DNA of 64,000 nucleotides from Flavobacterium sp. (GCF_039595935.1 NZ_JBCNKR010000006.1:1-64000); one strand, 5' to 3'. Shown: positions 46,201-54,400, numbered from the stretch's first letter. Numbers and translations: made by a program. Notes: generated from the letters alone by a model not told the origin.

Positions 46201-46639
46201 TATTCCCGTCTACTTTTTCTAATAATCCCGGATCAACACGACGATGTTCGATTGCCTCAAAAACTTGTTTTCCTTTATTTTTGTTTACAGGAACTGCTTC
46301 TCTTAACTTCCCATTTATATCAATCGCATACCTAGAAACCGAAACATTTTCCGGTAACGGAAAAATAAGTTCTGCCTCCATTTGACGGTTTCCTGAATTA
46401 AAAAAATGCATTTCGGCAGTTGTGTAAGCGATATTACCAACGACTTTTACATTTACAATAAGTTTATTCATTCTCACTTTTTCAGCTTCTTCTCCTTTCA
46501 CGTTTAATTCAGGACTTTGTGCTAAAGTTTTTATTCCGATAAACAAGAAGAAGAAAAGCAGTACATTCAAATTCATTTGAAAAATTACCGGCGCAAACGA
46601 AAACAATTTTAATTTCATGATACAAAAATTAAGGTTCAT
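43259..46639 (-). CDS. Exported VIT/vWA mosaic protein with carboxypeptidase-regulatory and DUF2135-like domains
   Basis: A 1126-aa protein. VIT domain (about 35-165: AEMHFFNSGNRQMEAELIFP), vWA-like domain (about 280-430), a carboxypeptidase-regulatory-like beta domain (about 665-735: GVILDQTGQPLPGANVV), a fragment like the start of a SusC plug (about 735-830: LQEVVTIGYG, SLAGKVAGVEI), TPR-like helices (about 860-980), and a C-terminal DUF2135-like domain (about 1005-1126). KGDADAVLTVDEPIGAGPV resembles the linker of TonB in this window. The start is uncertain: ATG at 46639, 46618 or 46576 are in frame, and 46576 gives the best signal peptide. Role unknown; probably periplasmic or outer-membrane-linked adhesion or complex assembly. 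The 303-bp gap 46640-46942 holds only a degraded AGATTTTACAGAT-type repeat. Confidence 0.8.
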   Translation of the reverse strand: MNLNFCIMKLKLFSFAPVIFQMNLNVLLFFFLFIGIKTLAQSPELNVKGEEAEKVRMNKLIVNVKVVGNIAYTTAEMHFFNSGNRQMEAELIFPLPENVSVSRYAIDINGKLREAVPVNKNKGKQVFEAIEHRRVDPGLLEKVDGNNFRTRIYPLMPNGERTVVIGYEEELSAFDKDNLAYQLVSRFPKKIDQFEINVSVLGTSTAPTVTENSGNEISFSKWNQAFQASIKKENYQPSEKIVLKIPIQQNIPSVVMQDVGGQHYFYGNTFVEGNKTTKKTPISIGLIWDNSLSCQNRDLKKELALLDAYFQKIKKTKVTLYFLNYTFEKQQEYSISNGNWSELKAALEKAKYDGGTRFSQLNFSGQDEYLFFTDGLSSLSENLLPKTKKSVYTITSSVSADFAFLNYSSMQTGGNFINLNQLKIESALDKLVNTSLKFLGIKENLTVTDLFPMEGTSVSGNFSFSGISLNPKNEITLLFSYNNEAVLERKITLDGTVQNTNDINVEKLWAQKKIANLEFEYTKNADEIELLGKKFGIVTKNTSLIVLETIRDYISYDIIPPAELREEFDRIKKQEHDTSLAQQRSNWESIDSYFKGLDVWWKKNIKYSGPKKVAKSKKSNIQRSNNNVAGPVLQRSTNVVEGFVSGVILDQTGQPLPGANVVVKGTTTGVQTDFDGKFTIQAPENSELEISFIGAESTQVNVGRNNMVTVNLRENSNTLQEVVTIGYGISKGDADAVLTVDEPIGAGPVQEVIEDIKDKKVASEEVRENNNIQRSVSFVPQETTVAGLTISQSLAGKVAGVEIKSANERDLSLNYSVTDTLSFDSKNEDKNWNPDRLYLKALAKAPKEKQYDLYFELRKVQERNPSFYFDVAHFFYNQGDVKKALLVISNIADLGLENHQLYKTLTYTLRQWKDYDDALFTAKQVAKWREHEPQSLRDYALTLEDAGKYQEAFDQLIKALEVNYYGEMDGQYEGVEDIILMDINRLMTAHSGLKTGKLNKKYMAKMPVDIRIIMNWNQMDVDLDLHVIEPTGEECYYSHTSTAIGGRFSKDFTEGYGPEQYIIRNAAKGKYQIKSNYFGETELTENGPATIMVEIYTTKAGKTSRTLKTIQLGKIKENEVLAEIIW

Positions 46640-46942
46640 ATTGTTATAGAGAACAAAAAAGATAAAAAGGTTGGGAAGATAATTATTTTTTATCTGTGAA
46701 ATCTGCAGGCGATTAATTTTTTCTTAGATTTTACAGATGAGCATATTTATTTTTCATCTATACTTCAAATCAAAACATTGATAATCAGTTTAATTTTTAA
46801 TAAAAAAATCCCCAAAGCCCGAAGACAATGGAGATTTAATATAAAAAAACAATCTACTTTTAAATGTGTGATATAATAAAACTCAATATCAGTTTTTTAA
46901 CTAAACTCAAATTAACTTATATCACTTATATTTTAAAGAAAA

Positions 46943-48025
46943 TTATGCATTGAAAATTTTCTCTTGGTGTCCAATACTTTCTTGGTGAATCGCTTTGAAC
47001 ATTCTTAAAACGAATTCTTCAGTAAGACCTTTTTTCTCACCTTCCAAAATCATTTTCCCTAAGATTTCGTTCCAACGGTTGTTTTGAAGAATTGCAACGT
47101 TTGCATCTTTTTTCACCTGACCAATTTCGTCAGCAACTTTCATACGTTTTCCTAATAACTCTAACAAGTTAGCGTCCAAAACATCGATGTTAGCTCTTAA
47201 TTTAGTCATTTTTTGGCTGTACTCATCTGTAGTATCATCCGTTTTTCTAATAGTCAAATCTTTGATGATTTGTTTCAAAGAATCTGGAGTTACTTGCTGA
47301 GCAGCATCAGACCAGGCATTGTCTGGATCGTAGTGCGTTTCGATAATCATACCATCGTAGTTCAAATCTAAAGCCTCTTGAGTTACTTCAAAAATCATAT
47401 TACGGTTTCCTGTAATGTGAGATGGATCGATAATTAATGGTAAATCAGGGAATTTATTTTGCAATTCGATAGCAATCTGCCATTCTGGAATGTTTCTGTA
47501 TTTTGTTTTTTCGTAAGTAGAGAAACCTCTGTGGATAACTCCTAATTTCTCGATTCCAGCCATGTGTAAACGCTCAACACCACCTAACCATAAAGCTAAA
47601 TCTGGGTTTACAGGGTTTTTAACCAAAACGATTTTATCAGTTCCTTTTAAAGTATCAGCAATTTCCTGAACTGCAAATGGGTTTGCAGTTGTACGAGCAC
47701 CAACCCATAAAACGTCGATATCATGTTCTAAAGCTAATTTACAGTGAGCCGCAGTCGCAACTTCAGTTCCCATTAATAAACCTGTTTCAGCTTTTGCTTT
47801 TTGTAACCATTTTAATCCAATTTCTCCAACACCTTCAAATCCTCCTGGACGCGTTCTTGGTTTCCAGATTCCCGCTCTGAAAACACTTACTTTTGAATCT
47901 TTTAATTCGTGAGCAATTTTCAATACTTGATCTTCAGTTTCTGCACTACAAGGTCCAGCTATCACAAGTGGGTGATTTAAATTGAAATCTTCTAACCACT
48001 TTCTCATTTCTTTCTTATTTTCCAT
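46943..48025 (-). CDS. Bifunctional DAHP synthase / chorismate mutase
   Basis: A 360-aa fusion. The N-terminal DAHP synthase (about 1-260; VIAGPCSAETEDQVL, IWKPRTRPGGFEGVG, LIIDPSHITGNRN) makes the first shikimate-pathway intermediate. The C-terminal AroQ-type chorismate mutase (about 268-350; KMTKLRANIDVLDANLLELLGKRMKVADEIG) converts chorismate to prephenate. This fusion is common in Bacteroidota and links entry and branch point; the mutase domain may provide feedback control. Last gene of the pheA operon, 12 bp after tyrA. Confidence 0.95.
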   Translation of the reverse strand: MENKKEMRKWLEDFNLNHPLVIAGPCSAETEDQVLKIAHELKDSKVSVFRAGIWKPRTRPGGFEGVGEIGLKWLQKAKAETGLLMGTEVATAAHCKLALEHDIDVLWVGARTTANPFAVQEIADTLKGTDKIVLVKNPVNPDLALWLGGVERLHMAGIEKLGVIHRGFSTYEKTKYRNIPEWQIAIELQNKFPDLPLIIDPSHITGNRNMIFEVTQEALDLNYDGMIIETHYDPDNAWSDAAQQVTPDSLKQIIKDLTIRKTDDTTDEYSQKMTKLRANIDVLDANLLELLGKRMKVADEIGQVKKDANVAILQNNRWNEILGKMILEGEKKGLTEEFVLRMFKAIHQESIGHQEKIFNA

Positions 48026-48037
48026 TTTAATTTTAAT

Positions 48038-48898
48038 TTATTTTTTAGTTGTTGTTAATCCGTTTAGTATTTCTTTTATTTTATTTGTGCTTTCCATTTC
48101 TTCAAAAATGGCATTGTAATCTTCTTCTTTTAACAAATCTCTAAACCGACTGAGATTTGAAATATATTCTTCTAATGTTTCCAGAACGTGTTCTTTATTC
48201 TGCTTAAAAATCGGTGTCCACATTGCCGGCGAACTTTTTGCCAAACGAACGGTACTTTCAAATCCACTTCCCGCCATGTCAAAAATATCCTGCTCGTCTT
48301 TTTCTTTGTTCATTACCGTTTTTCCGAGCATAAACGAACTAATGTGCGATAAATGCGAAACATAAGCAATGTGTTTGTCGTGCGAAGTCGGATCCATATA
48401 TCGAATCCTCATTCCGATTGAAGTAAAAAGATTCAGTGCTTTTTCCTGTAATTTAAAAGCAGTCTTTTCGACTTCACATATAATGTTTGTTTTTCCTTGA
48501 AACAAACCTCTTATAGCTGCCGATGGTCCAGAAAATTCTGTTCCCGCAATTGGGTGCGTGGCAATAAAATTTCTTCTTTTCGGGTGATTGGCTACAGCTT
48601 CGCAAATTGGCTTTTTCGTCGAACCTACTTCAAAAACAATCGTTTTATCTCCTACCTCATCCAAAACTTTAGGCAAAACCGTCAACGCTACATCTACCGG
48701 AACCGAAACAATTACAAAATCGGCTTTTTGTAAATCTTCGAAGCTTCCTGCTTCGTCGATAACTCCCAAATCAATTGCCTGCTGCAAATGCTGTTCGTTA
48801 CTATCGATTCCTAAAATAGTCGCATCAGGATAACGTCCTTTGATGTCTAACACCATTGAACCACCTATTAACCCTATTCCTATTACGTATACTTTCAT
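48038..48898 (-). CDS. tyrA: Prephenate dehydrogenase
   Basis: A 286-aa NAD(P)-dependent enzyme converting prephenate to 4-hydroxyphenylpyruvate for tyrosine. The Rossmann GxGxxG is VIGIGLIGGSMVLDIKG (about residues 4-20). The catalytic region IATHPIAGTEFSGP and the helical dimerisation domain (SHLSHISSFMLG) follow. No ACT domain is fused, which fits control at the operon or DAHP-synthase level. It is the third gene of the operon; the 131-bp gap before it contains a CCCGATAGCTATCGGG palindrome and no clear promoter. Confidence 0.94.
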   Translation of the reverse strand: MKVYVIGIGLIGGSMVLDIKGRYPDATILGIDSNEQHLQQAIDLGVIDEAGSFEDLQKADFVIVSVPVDVALTVLPKVLDEVGDKTIVFEVGSTKKPICEAVANHPKRRNFIATHPIAGTEFSGPSAAIRGLFQGKTNIICEVEKTAFKLQEKALNLFTSIGMRIRYMDPTSHDKHIAYVSHLSHISSFMLGKTVMNKEKDEQDIFDMAGSGFESTVRLAKSSPAMWTPIFKQNKEHVLETLEEYISNLSRFRDLLKEEDYNAIFEEMESTNKIKEILNGLTTTKK

Positions 48899-48956
48899 AC
48901 TTTCTCTTTAATTTCCAATTTTAAAATTCCAAATTCCAACCTTATTTAACCGCAAT

Positions 48957-48972
48957 CCCGATAGCTATCGGG
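48957..48972. repeat. Perfect 16-bp palindrome in the tyrA upstream spacer
   Basis: CCCGATAGCTATCGGG lies inside a CCGCAA...CGCAAGGTTCGCAAG string related to the repeat at 30334-30419. It sits between the aminotransferase stop and the tyrA start. Confidence 0.55.
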
Positions 48973-49029
48973 AGTAAAGGATTTACGCAAGGTTCGCAAG
49001 TCTGAAATCTAAAATCTGCATTCTAAAAT

Positions 49030-50175
49030 CTAAAATCGATCTATCGCTTCCTGTACTTTTTCTTCTTTTACACAAAGTGAGAATCTGATATATCCTTCGC
49101 CGTTGCTTCCGAAAATGGTTCCCGGTGTAATGAAAATATGTTTCTCATATAATATTTCGTCAATGAACTTTTCTGCTGATTCAATTCCTTCTGGAAGTTT
49201 TGCCCAGACAAAAAGCCCAACTCCTTCTTTATATACTTTACAGTTTAACTTTTCAGCTAACTTCTCCGTTAATTCTCTACGACGTCTGTAAATTTTGTTT
49301 TGGTCTTCGAACCATGATTTATCACATTTTAACGCCGCGATTGCACCTTTTTGAATTCCGTAATACATTCCGCTGTCCATGTTGCTTTTTACTTTTAGAA
49401 CTGCATCGATAATTTCAGGATTTCCTAAAACCATTCCGACTCTCCAGCCTGCCATGTTGAATGTTTTACTTAACGAATTCAATTCTAAAGCTACATCTTT
49501 CGCTCCTTCAACCTGCAATAAACTCATCGGATTATCATTCAAAACAAAACTATACGGATTGTCGTTGATCAATAATATGTTGTGTTTTTTAGCAAATGCT
49601 ACCAATTTTTCAAATAACGCTAAACTTCCTCTCGCTCCTGTTGGCATGTGCGGATAACCCAGCCACATAATTTTTACTTTCGAAAGATCTAATTTTTCTA
49701 AAGCTTCAAAATCAGGTTCCCATCCATTTTCTTCTTTCAAATCGTAATAAACCGGAACTGCCTGAACCAAATTGGTTACCGAAGTATAAGTTGGATAACC
49801 TGGATTCGGAATCAAAACGTGATCGCCTTCATTTAAAAATGCTAACGAAATGTGCATAATTCCTTCTTTTGAACCCATCAGAGGTAAAATCTCATTATTC
49901 GGATTCACTTCAACACCAAACTGATCACGATAAAAATCTGCCATCGCCTGTCTCATTTCTGGCAATCCCTGATAGCTTTGATAGCCATGCCCATTTTCGT
50001 CTTGAATTGCCGCAGCTACTGCTTCAATTACTGCTTTTGACGGACTCAAATCAGGGCTTCCAATTCCCATGTTGATTATCGATTTTCCTTCAGACATCAA
50101 CTGACGAACTTCTCTCAATTTTGATGAGAAGTAGTATTCTTCAACTGTGTCTAATCGTTTTGCTGTTGTAATCAT
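49030..50175 (-). CDS. PLP-dependent class I/II aminotransferase (aromatic)
   Basis: A 381-aa fold-type-I aminotransferase. LNSLSKTFNMAGWRVGM (about residues 229-245) contains the PLP-binding lysine. GIGSPDLSPSKAVIEA and PNPGYPTYTSV are typical. Between pheA and tyrA it most likely transaminates phenylpyruvate and 4-hydroxyphenylpyruvate to Phe and Tyr; substrate assignment rests on context. Confidence 0.9.
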   Translation of the reverse strand: MITTAKRLDTVEEYYFSSKLREVRQLMSEGKSIINMGIGSPDLSPSKAVIEAVAAAIQDENGHGYQSYQGLPEMRQAMADFYRDQFGVEVNPNNEILPLMGSKEGIMHISLAFLNEGDHVLIPNPGYPTYTSVTNLVQAVPVYYDLKEENGWEPDFEALEKLDLSKVKIMWLGYPHMPTGARGSLALFEKLVAFAKKHNILLINDNPYSFVLNDNPMSLLQVEGAKDVALELNSLSKTFNMAGWRVGMVLGNPEIIDAVLKVKSNMDSGMYYGIQKGAIAALKCDKSWFEDQNKIYRRRRELTEKLAEKLNCKVYKEGVGLFVWAKLPEGIESAEKFIDEILYEKHIFITPGTIFGSNGEGYIRFSLCVKEEKVQEAIDRF

Positions 50176-50259
50176 TTTTTTTTCTGCTTTAGGCTTTAAG
50201 CGGTAAGCTTTAGGCTTTTTTTTTAACTTCTAACTTTTAACTAATAACTCTTAACTAAA

Positions 50260-51087
50260 TTAAGGTCTAGTATTTTTATATTCTCCCAAAACTTTAAAAT
50301 ATTCTGCCATGATGTTTAATAACGTTTTGGCTTTTGCAAAATCTTCATATTTCTCGAATGTTACGTCTACAAAAAATGAATATTTCCAAGGCGTTTCAAT
50401 TTTTGGAAGCGACTGGATTTTTGTCAAATTCAGTTTACAGTCGCTCATTACATTTAAAACCGCTGCTAAGCTTCCTCTTTTATGATCTAATTCAAATTTT
50501 ACAGATGCTCTGTTGATTTCGCTTTCTGGCAAAAATGAATTTTGCTTTTTGATGATTACGAAACGAGTCATATTGTTTTTGATCGTTTGAATCGATGATG
50601 CAATAATATCCAGATCATACATTTCAGCTGCCGTTTCACTTGCAATTGCTGCAATTCCAGTTAATTGTTTTTCCTGAATTCTTCTTGCTGTTTCAGCTGT
50701 ATCTTTATCCTCAACCAATTTGATATTTGGATATTGTTTCAAAAAATCCATACACTGCAAAAGTGCCATTGGATGCGAATGAACTTCTTTGATATCTTCA
50801 ATTTTCTGACCTTTTAAAGCCATTAAATTTTGCTGAATGTTTAAATAATGCTCTCCGATTATATGTAAATTATTCTTGTCGATCAAAGCATAATTCGGAA
50901 TAATTGGCCCTGCAATTGAATTTTCGATCGCCATAACGGCCTGATCAGATTTTCCGGCAATAAGGCTGTCGATCAATTCTTCAAAAGACAAACACTCATC
51001 AATATCCACATTTTCAGAGAAATACTCTTTCACAACCTGATGATGAAATGATCCTTTTATACCTTGTATTGCAATTTTCGTTGTCAT
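50260..51087 (-). CDS. pheA: Prephenate dehydratase
   Basis: A 275-aa enzyme converting prephenate to phenylpyruvate. The catalytic domain has GSFHHQVVKEYF near the start, VMAIENSIAGPI (about residue 54-65) and the catalytic NMTRFVIIKK (about 166-175). The C-terminal ACT domain (about 190-270) has HKRGSLAAVLNVM and QSLPKIETPWKYSFFVDV, the Phe-sensing segments. It is the first gene of the aromatic operon, and the attenuator directly upstream (51094-51235) should make expression depend on charged tRNA-Phe/Tyr. Confidence 0.95.
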   Translation of the reverse strand: MTTKIAIQGIKGSFHHQVVKEYFSENVDIDECLSFEELIDSLIAGKSDQAVMAIENSIAGPIIPNYALIDKNNLHIIGEHYLNIQQNLMALKGQKIEDIKEVHSHPMALLQCMDFLKQYPNIKLVEDKDTAETARRIQEKQLTGIAAIASETAAEMYDLDIIASSIQTIKNNMTRFVIIKKQNSFLPESEINRASVKFELDHKRGSLAAVLNVMSDCKLNLTKIQSLPKIETPWKYSFFVDVTFEKYEDFAKAKTLLNIMAEYFKVLGEYKNTRP

Positions 51088-51093
51088 ATAGTC

Positions 51094-51124
51094 AAAAAAA
51101 AATCCTGATTTGCATCAGGATTGT
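51094..51124 (-). terminator. Attenuator terminator of the pheA operon
   Basis: Minus strand: 9-bp perfect stem AATCCTGAT/ATCAGGATT with a GCAA loop, followed by nine T residues that end six bases before the pheA ATG. The first arm (ACAATCCTGAT, 51114-51124) can instead pair with GTCAGGATTGT inside the leader-peptide gene (51170-51180), giving the antiterminator. Confidence 0.88.
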
Positions 51125-51154
51125 ATATTAGTTTTATTTGTCTTAAATTTTATC

Positions 51155-51235
51155 TCAAATAACCATAGCACAATCCTGACTTCTACTAAAGAAGAAATAA
51201 AAATTGTTGCTAAAATAAAAACGGTTACTTGCCAT
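51155..51235 (-). CDS. Phe/Tyr-rich leader peptide of the pheA attenuator
   Basis: A 26-codon ORF from ATG 51235 to TGA 51155. Residues 6-16 read FYFSNNFYFFF, that is six Phe and two Tyr codons in eleven. The codons just after the Phe cluster (AGT CAG GAT TGT) form the antiterminator strand. A ribosome stalled at Phe or Tyr codons would leave this strand free to block the terminator. A ribosome reaching the stop would cover it and allow termination. The gene is about 20-25 bases downstream of the predicted transcription start. Confidence 0.87.
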   Translation of the reverse strand: MASNRFYFSNNFYFFFSRSQDCAMVI

Positions 51236-51264
51236 TTTGTTTGTGTTTTGTTTTAAATTCTCTG

Positions 51265-51294
51265 CGAATGTATAAATTATTTTTAGTGCACCAA
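51265..51294 (-). promoter_or_regulatory. Promoter of the pheA operon
   Basis: Minus strand: -7 element TACATTCG (51265-51272, one mismatch to TAnnTTTG) and -33 TTG (51292-51294) with a 19-bp spacer. Its position fits a start about 20-25 bases before the leader-peptide ATG. Confidence 0.72.
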
Positions 51295-51441
51295 AAAAAA
51301 GATTGCATTTTATGAAACAAAAAAGGATTTCTTAACAAATTTAGCAGGTTTTGTATGATAATATAAAAAAAACGGCTTAAAATGAGAATATTAAAATGAG
51401 ATTCTAAGATGCTAAGTTGCTGAGATGCTAAGTTTTTTTTC

Positions 51442-51584
51442 GCCACGACCCGAGCGATAGCGAATAGGCGAAGCAATTCACGAATTATTGCAAATCTTTA
51501 TAAATATTTAATTCAAATTTCACAGATTTTAAAAATAAAAATTCGTGAATTGCTTCGCCTATTCGCTATCGCTCGGGTCGTGGC
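51442..51584. repeat. Perfect 45-bp inverted repeat
   Basis: The arms 51442-51486 and 51540-51584 are exact complements over 45 bp (beginning GCCACGACCCGAGCGATAGC), separated by a 53-bp AT-rich loop. The right arm ends two bases before the DUF1501 stop codon. The GC content of the arms is far above the surroundings. It looks like a palindromic mobile or REP-like unit, probably also serving as a terminator. Confidence 0.85.
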
Positions 51585-51586
51585 TA

Positions 51587-52750
51587 TTAAAACAATCCAG
51601 AAACAGGTCTATTCGTAATCCCAATTTTAGCATAATCAAAATTCATTTTCTCTTTTAATAAAGAAGCATACACACTTCTAAAATCTATTTCATATTTTAA
51701 ATCGCCATTATCTAAGTCTGCGAGATTTGGATTTTTACCTAAAATTGTGCCTTTGTTATTTCCTCCAATGATAAACATTGGCGCTGCAGTTCCGTGATCG
51801 GTTCCATTGCCGTTGTCTTTTACTCTTCGTCCAAATTCTGAAAAAACTACAATTGTGACATTCTGCAATAATTGTGACTGTTTTAAATCAGAATAAAAAC
51901 TATATAAAGAGTCATTTAAATCAGTCAATTTTCGTTCATGAATCGAAAGCTGATTATCGTGCGTATCAAATCCGCCGAGCGATGTGTAATATACTTTTGA
52001 GTTTAAGTTTCCTTTTATTAATCTCGCAATCCATTCCAAGTTTTTAGATAATTCGGTTTTTGGATAACTGATTTCGGTTTTAGATTTTGCCAAAGCTTTC
52101 TGAATTTCATCAGAACCTTCGGCAACCGAATTGGCAATTTTTCGAACAAAATCCAAATGCGGATTCTGAGATAAAGTCACATTTTCTTCTTTTGATTTGA
52201 CTTTAAATCGATTCGGATCTTTTACCGTTATAAAATTAGGTTCAACGCCTTTTAGAGCTAAATTATCAATCGAATCTAAATTTATTCCTGCCGTTGCTTG
52301 ATGACCGTTGCATTGCAAATCCAGAAATCTTCCGAGCCAGCCTTCATTTATATATTTATTTGAATCAGTTGCCGTTTGCCAAATTTCCTGACTTCTAAAA
52401 TGGGAACGAATTGGTTCAGGATAACCCACATTTTGAATTACCGTTAAATCTCCGTTTTGCTGCATTTGTGCAAAATCTTTCAACGAAGGATGAAATGCCA
52501 TTCCTTTATTTTTCCCAATAACAGCATCTTTATTTAAAGCAATTTTCGTTCGCAAATCATAATATAATGGATCATCGTATGGAATAAAAGTATTCAATCC
52601 GTCGTTTCCTCCATTCAATTGCAAAAAAACAACACATTGTTCTCCAACAACTAAATTCTGTTGTGTTCCAAAAGCATGTAGAAAATCGGGAAGCACAAGC
52701 AATCCACCTGTGAAAGTTCCCGTCAATGTTAGAAAGTTTCTTCTGTTCAT
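51587..52750 (-). CDS. DUF1501 exported protein
   Basis: A 387-aa protein of the DUF1501 (sulfatase/alkaline-phosphatase-like) family. The N-terminus MNRRNFLTLTGTFTGGLLVLP is a Tat-like signal. QLNGGNDGLNTFIPYDDPLYYDLR and FSEFGRRVKDNGNGTDHGTAAPMFI are family hallmarks with likely metal ligands (Asp/His). The function is unknown. It is translated 12 bp after a DUF1800 gene, the usual paired arrangement. Confidence 0.92.
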   Translation of the reverse strand: MNRRNFLTLTGTFTGGLLVLPDFLHAFGTQQNLVVGEQCVVFLQLNGGNDGLNTFIPYDDPLYYDLRTKIALNKDAVIGKNKGMAFHPSLKDFAQMQQNGDLTVIQNVGYPEPIRSHFRSQEIWQTATDSNKYINEGWLGRFLDLQCNGHQATAGINLDSIDNLALKGVEPNFITVKDPNRFKVKSKEENVTLSQNPHLDFVRKIANSVAEGSDEIQKALAKSKTEISYPKTELSKNLEWIARLIKGNLNSKVYYTSLGGFDTHDNQLSIHERKLTDLNDSLYSFYSDLKQSQLLQNVTIVVFSEFGRRVKDNGNGTDHGTAAPMFIIGGNNKGTILGKNPNLADLDNGDLKYEIDFRSVYASLLKEKMNFDYAKIGITNRPVSGLF

Positions 52751-52762
52751 AATTACTGCCTT

Positions 52763-54160
52763 TTAGATTAATTGATATTCTGGAAGTTTTGTGATGTAAT
52801 TAAAAAGTCTGACCACAGCAAAATCGGCGTGCGGGTCTTTGGGATCAAAATCATACTTCAGAAGATTTTCCATATCTTTTTGAGCCGAATCGCTAACGGT
52901 AAATAATAATCGGTCTGACAATTCAGAAATGATGGTTTTGTTATTTCCATCCGAATCAAAAGCGACTTTTATGGCAACTTTTTCATATTCTGATTTTTCT
53001 TTTTCAACTCCGTTTATCATCGTTTTCAAAACTCTTCGATTGAGACTTTTTCCACTGCATAATAAATCGGCTGTATTGTTTCTTTGAAGATAAATCTGCG
53101 AAGTCAGCAAAGAATTTCCACCATCCCAGCCTTTTACATTCACCTGATTGTACAAATCCATTCCCTGCTGTTTTATAAATGCCATAATTACAGCATCGTT
53201 AACATTCCCCATCTGCAATTCGTCGCAAAGCTGTAAAATATAAACCAACGGATTTTTGATTTTATTTCCAGAATTTTCTTTTTTAAATTCTTCGATAAAA
53301 ATCTTAGTCAGTAAAGGCTGAATTTCGAATTTTTCTTTTCGGAAATAATCGCCGTAATAAACTACTAAATCTTCGGGAGGATTATCATAAATAAACCATT
53401 TCAGAATTTTTCTTGTAATGAGATACGGAATGTTTTTTTGCTCGAAAATAATATCAACCAAATCATCTGCTTTCCAGTTTCCGGTTTTTCCGAAATAAGT
53501 TTTATTGCTGTTGTCTTCGATATTTTTTCTGTAAACCGCTCCATCATCACCAATATTTAAACCAGCTAAAGCTTTTGCACCGTTTTTAATATCGTCTTCG
53601 GTATAATTTCCGATTCCGATAGTGAATAGTTCGAGTAATTCGCGACTTAAGTTTTCGTTGACTTTCCCTTTTTTGTTATCGCCATTGTCTAAATACCGAA
53701 CCATTGCATTTGATTTCAGAATCTGTTTAGTTAATTCTTTAAAATTACCAAAAGCATTTTCGCGTAAAATCATATTGTGCTGATAAATCCAGTAATTGAT
53801 TTTTACTTTTTGAGAAGTGGAAACAAAATGATTGTGCCAAAAACAAACCATGCTTTCACGCAATGGAAATTCATCGTTTCGCATTTTTGCAATCCACCAT
53901 TTTTTGAATTCGGCAGTCGCTTGATTTTCTTTTTTCTGAATTTCCTTTTTGGTTTCGGGTTCTGAAGTTTTGATTATTTCCCGAACTTGTTTCAACTCTA
54001 ATGTAGTTTTAGGCTGATCTTGCAGAAAGTCTGGAAGTACTTTATCGAATTTTGAATTATAAGATTGCTTTAGAAATTTTTCTAAGCCGAGTTTTTCAAT
54101 TTTTGAAGCTTGTTTTCCTGAAAAACCTAAACGTAAGGACCAAAGACTGCTTTTTTTCAT
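52763..54160 (-). CDS. DUF1800 family protein
   Basis: A 465-aa protein of the DUF1800 family. RESMVCFWHNHFVSTSQKVKI, LLELFTIGIGNYTEDDIKNGAKALAG and NPPEDLVVYYGDYFRKEKFEI fit the family. It is nearly always found with DUF1501; the pair is thought to act on an extracellular or periplasmic target, but no function is established. No signal peptide is evident. It begins an operon with the DUF1501 gene. Confidence 0.9.
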   Translation of the reverse strand: MKKSSLWSLRLGFSGKQASKIEKLGLEKFLKQSYNSKFDKVLPDFLQDQPKTTLELKQVREIIKTSEPETKKEIQKKENQATAEFKKWWIAKMRNDEFPLRESMVCFWHNHFVSTSQKVKINYWIYQHNMILRENAFGNFKELTKQILKSNAMVRYLDNGDNKKGKVNENLSRELLELFTIGIGNYTEDDIKNGAKALAGLNIGDDGAVYRKNIEDNSNKTYFGKTGNWKADDLVDIIFEQKNIPYLITRKILKWFIYDNPPEDLVVYYGDYFRKEKFEIQPLLTKIFIEEFKKENSGNKIKNPLVYILQLCDELQMGNVNDAVIMAFIKQQGMDLYNQVNVKGWDGGNSLLTSQIYLQRNNTADLLCSGKSLNRRVLKTMINGVEKEKSEYEKVAIKVAFDSDGNNKTIISELSDRLLFTVSDSAQKDMENLLKYDFDPKDPHADFAVVRLFNYITKLPEYQLI

Positions 54161-54333
54161 CGTTCAGAAATTATTACAATAAGACTCGATTCTTTTTAAA
54201 AGGTTTAAAAAGAGAAGATTCTGAGTTACTTAGTTACTAAGATGCTAAGTTTTAAAAGTCTTTGGTAATATTAGAACGGAGAAATTTTGGGGATATTGTT
54301 TTAACAACATTGAACCATCATGATCAAATATAG

Positions 54334-54400
54334 CCCGTGGTTTCAACCACGGGAAACGGGTTGTGGAAATCCATTGTGTTCCTGTGGTTGAAACCACGGG
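54334..54400. repeat. Pair of CCGTGGTT palindromes abutting a stop codon
   Basis: CCCGTGGTTTCAACCACGGG (54334-54353) and CCTGTGGTTGAAACCACGGG (54381-54400). Each is self-complementary and each can also pair with the other. The second ends exactly one base before the stop codon of the next minus-strand gene. They resemble the aroA terminator hairpin at 31859-31878. Confidence 0.75.

Noticed and set aside
51225..51476. 83-codon ORF upstream of the pheA leader
   Set aside because: It overlaps the 45-bp inverted repeat, the pheA promoter and the leader-peptide start; composition is repeat-like.
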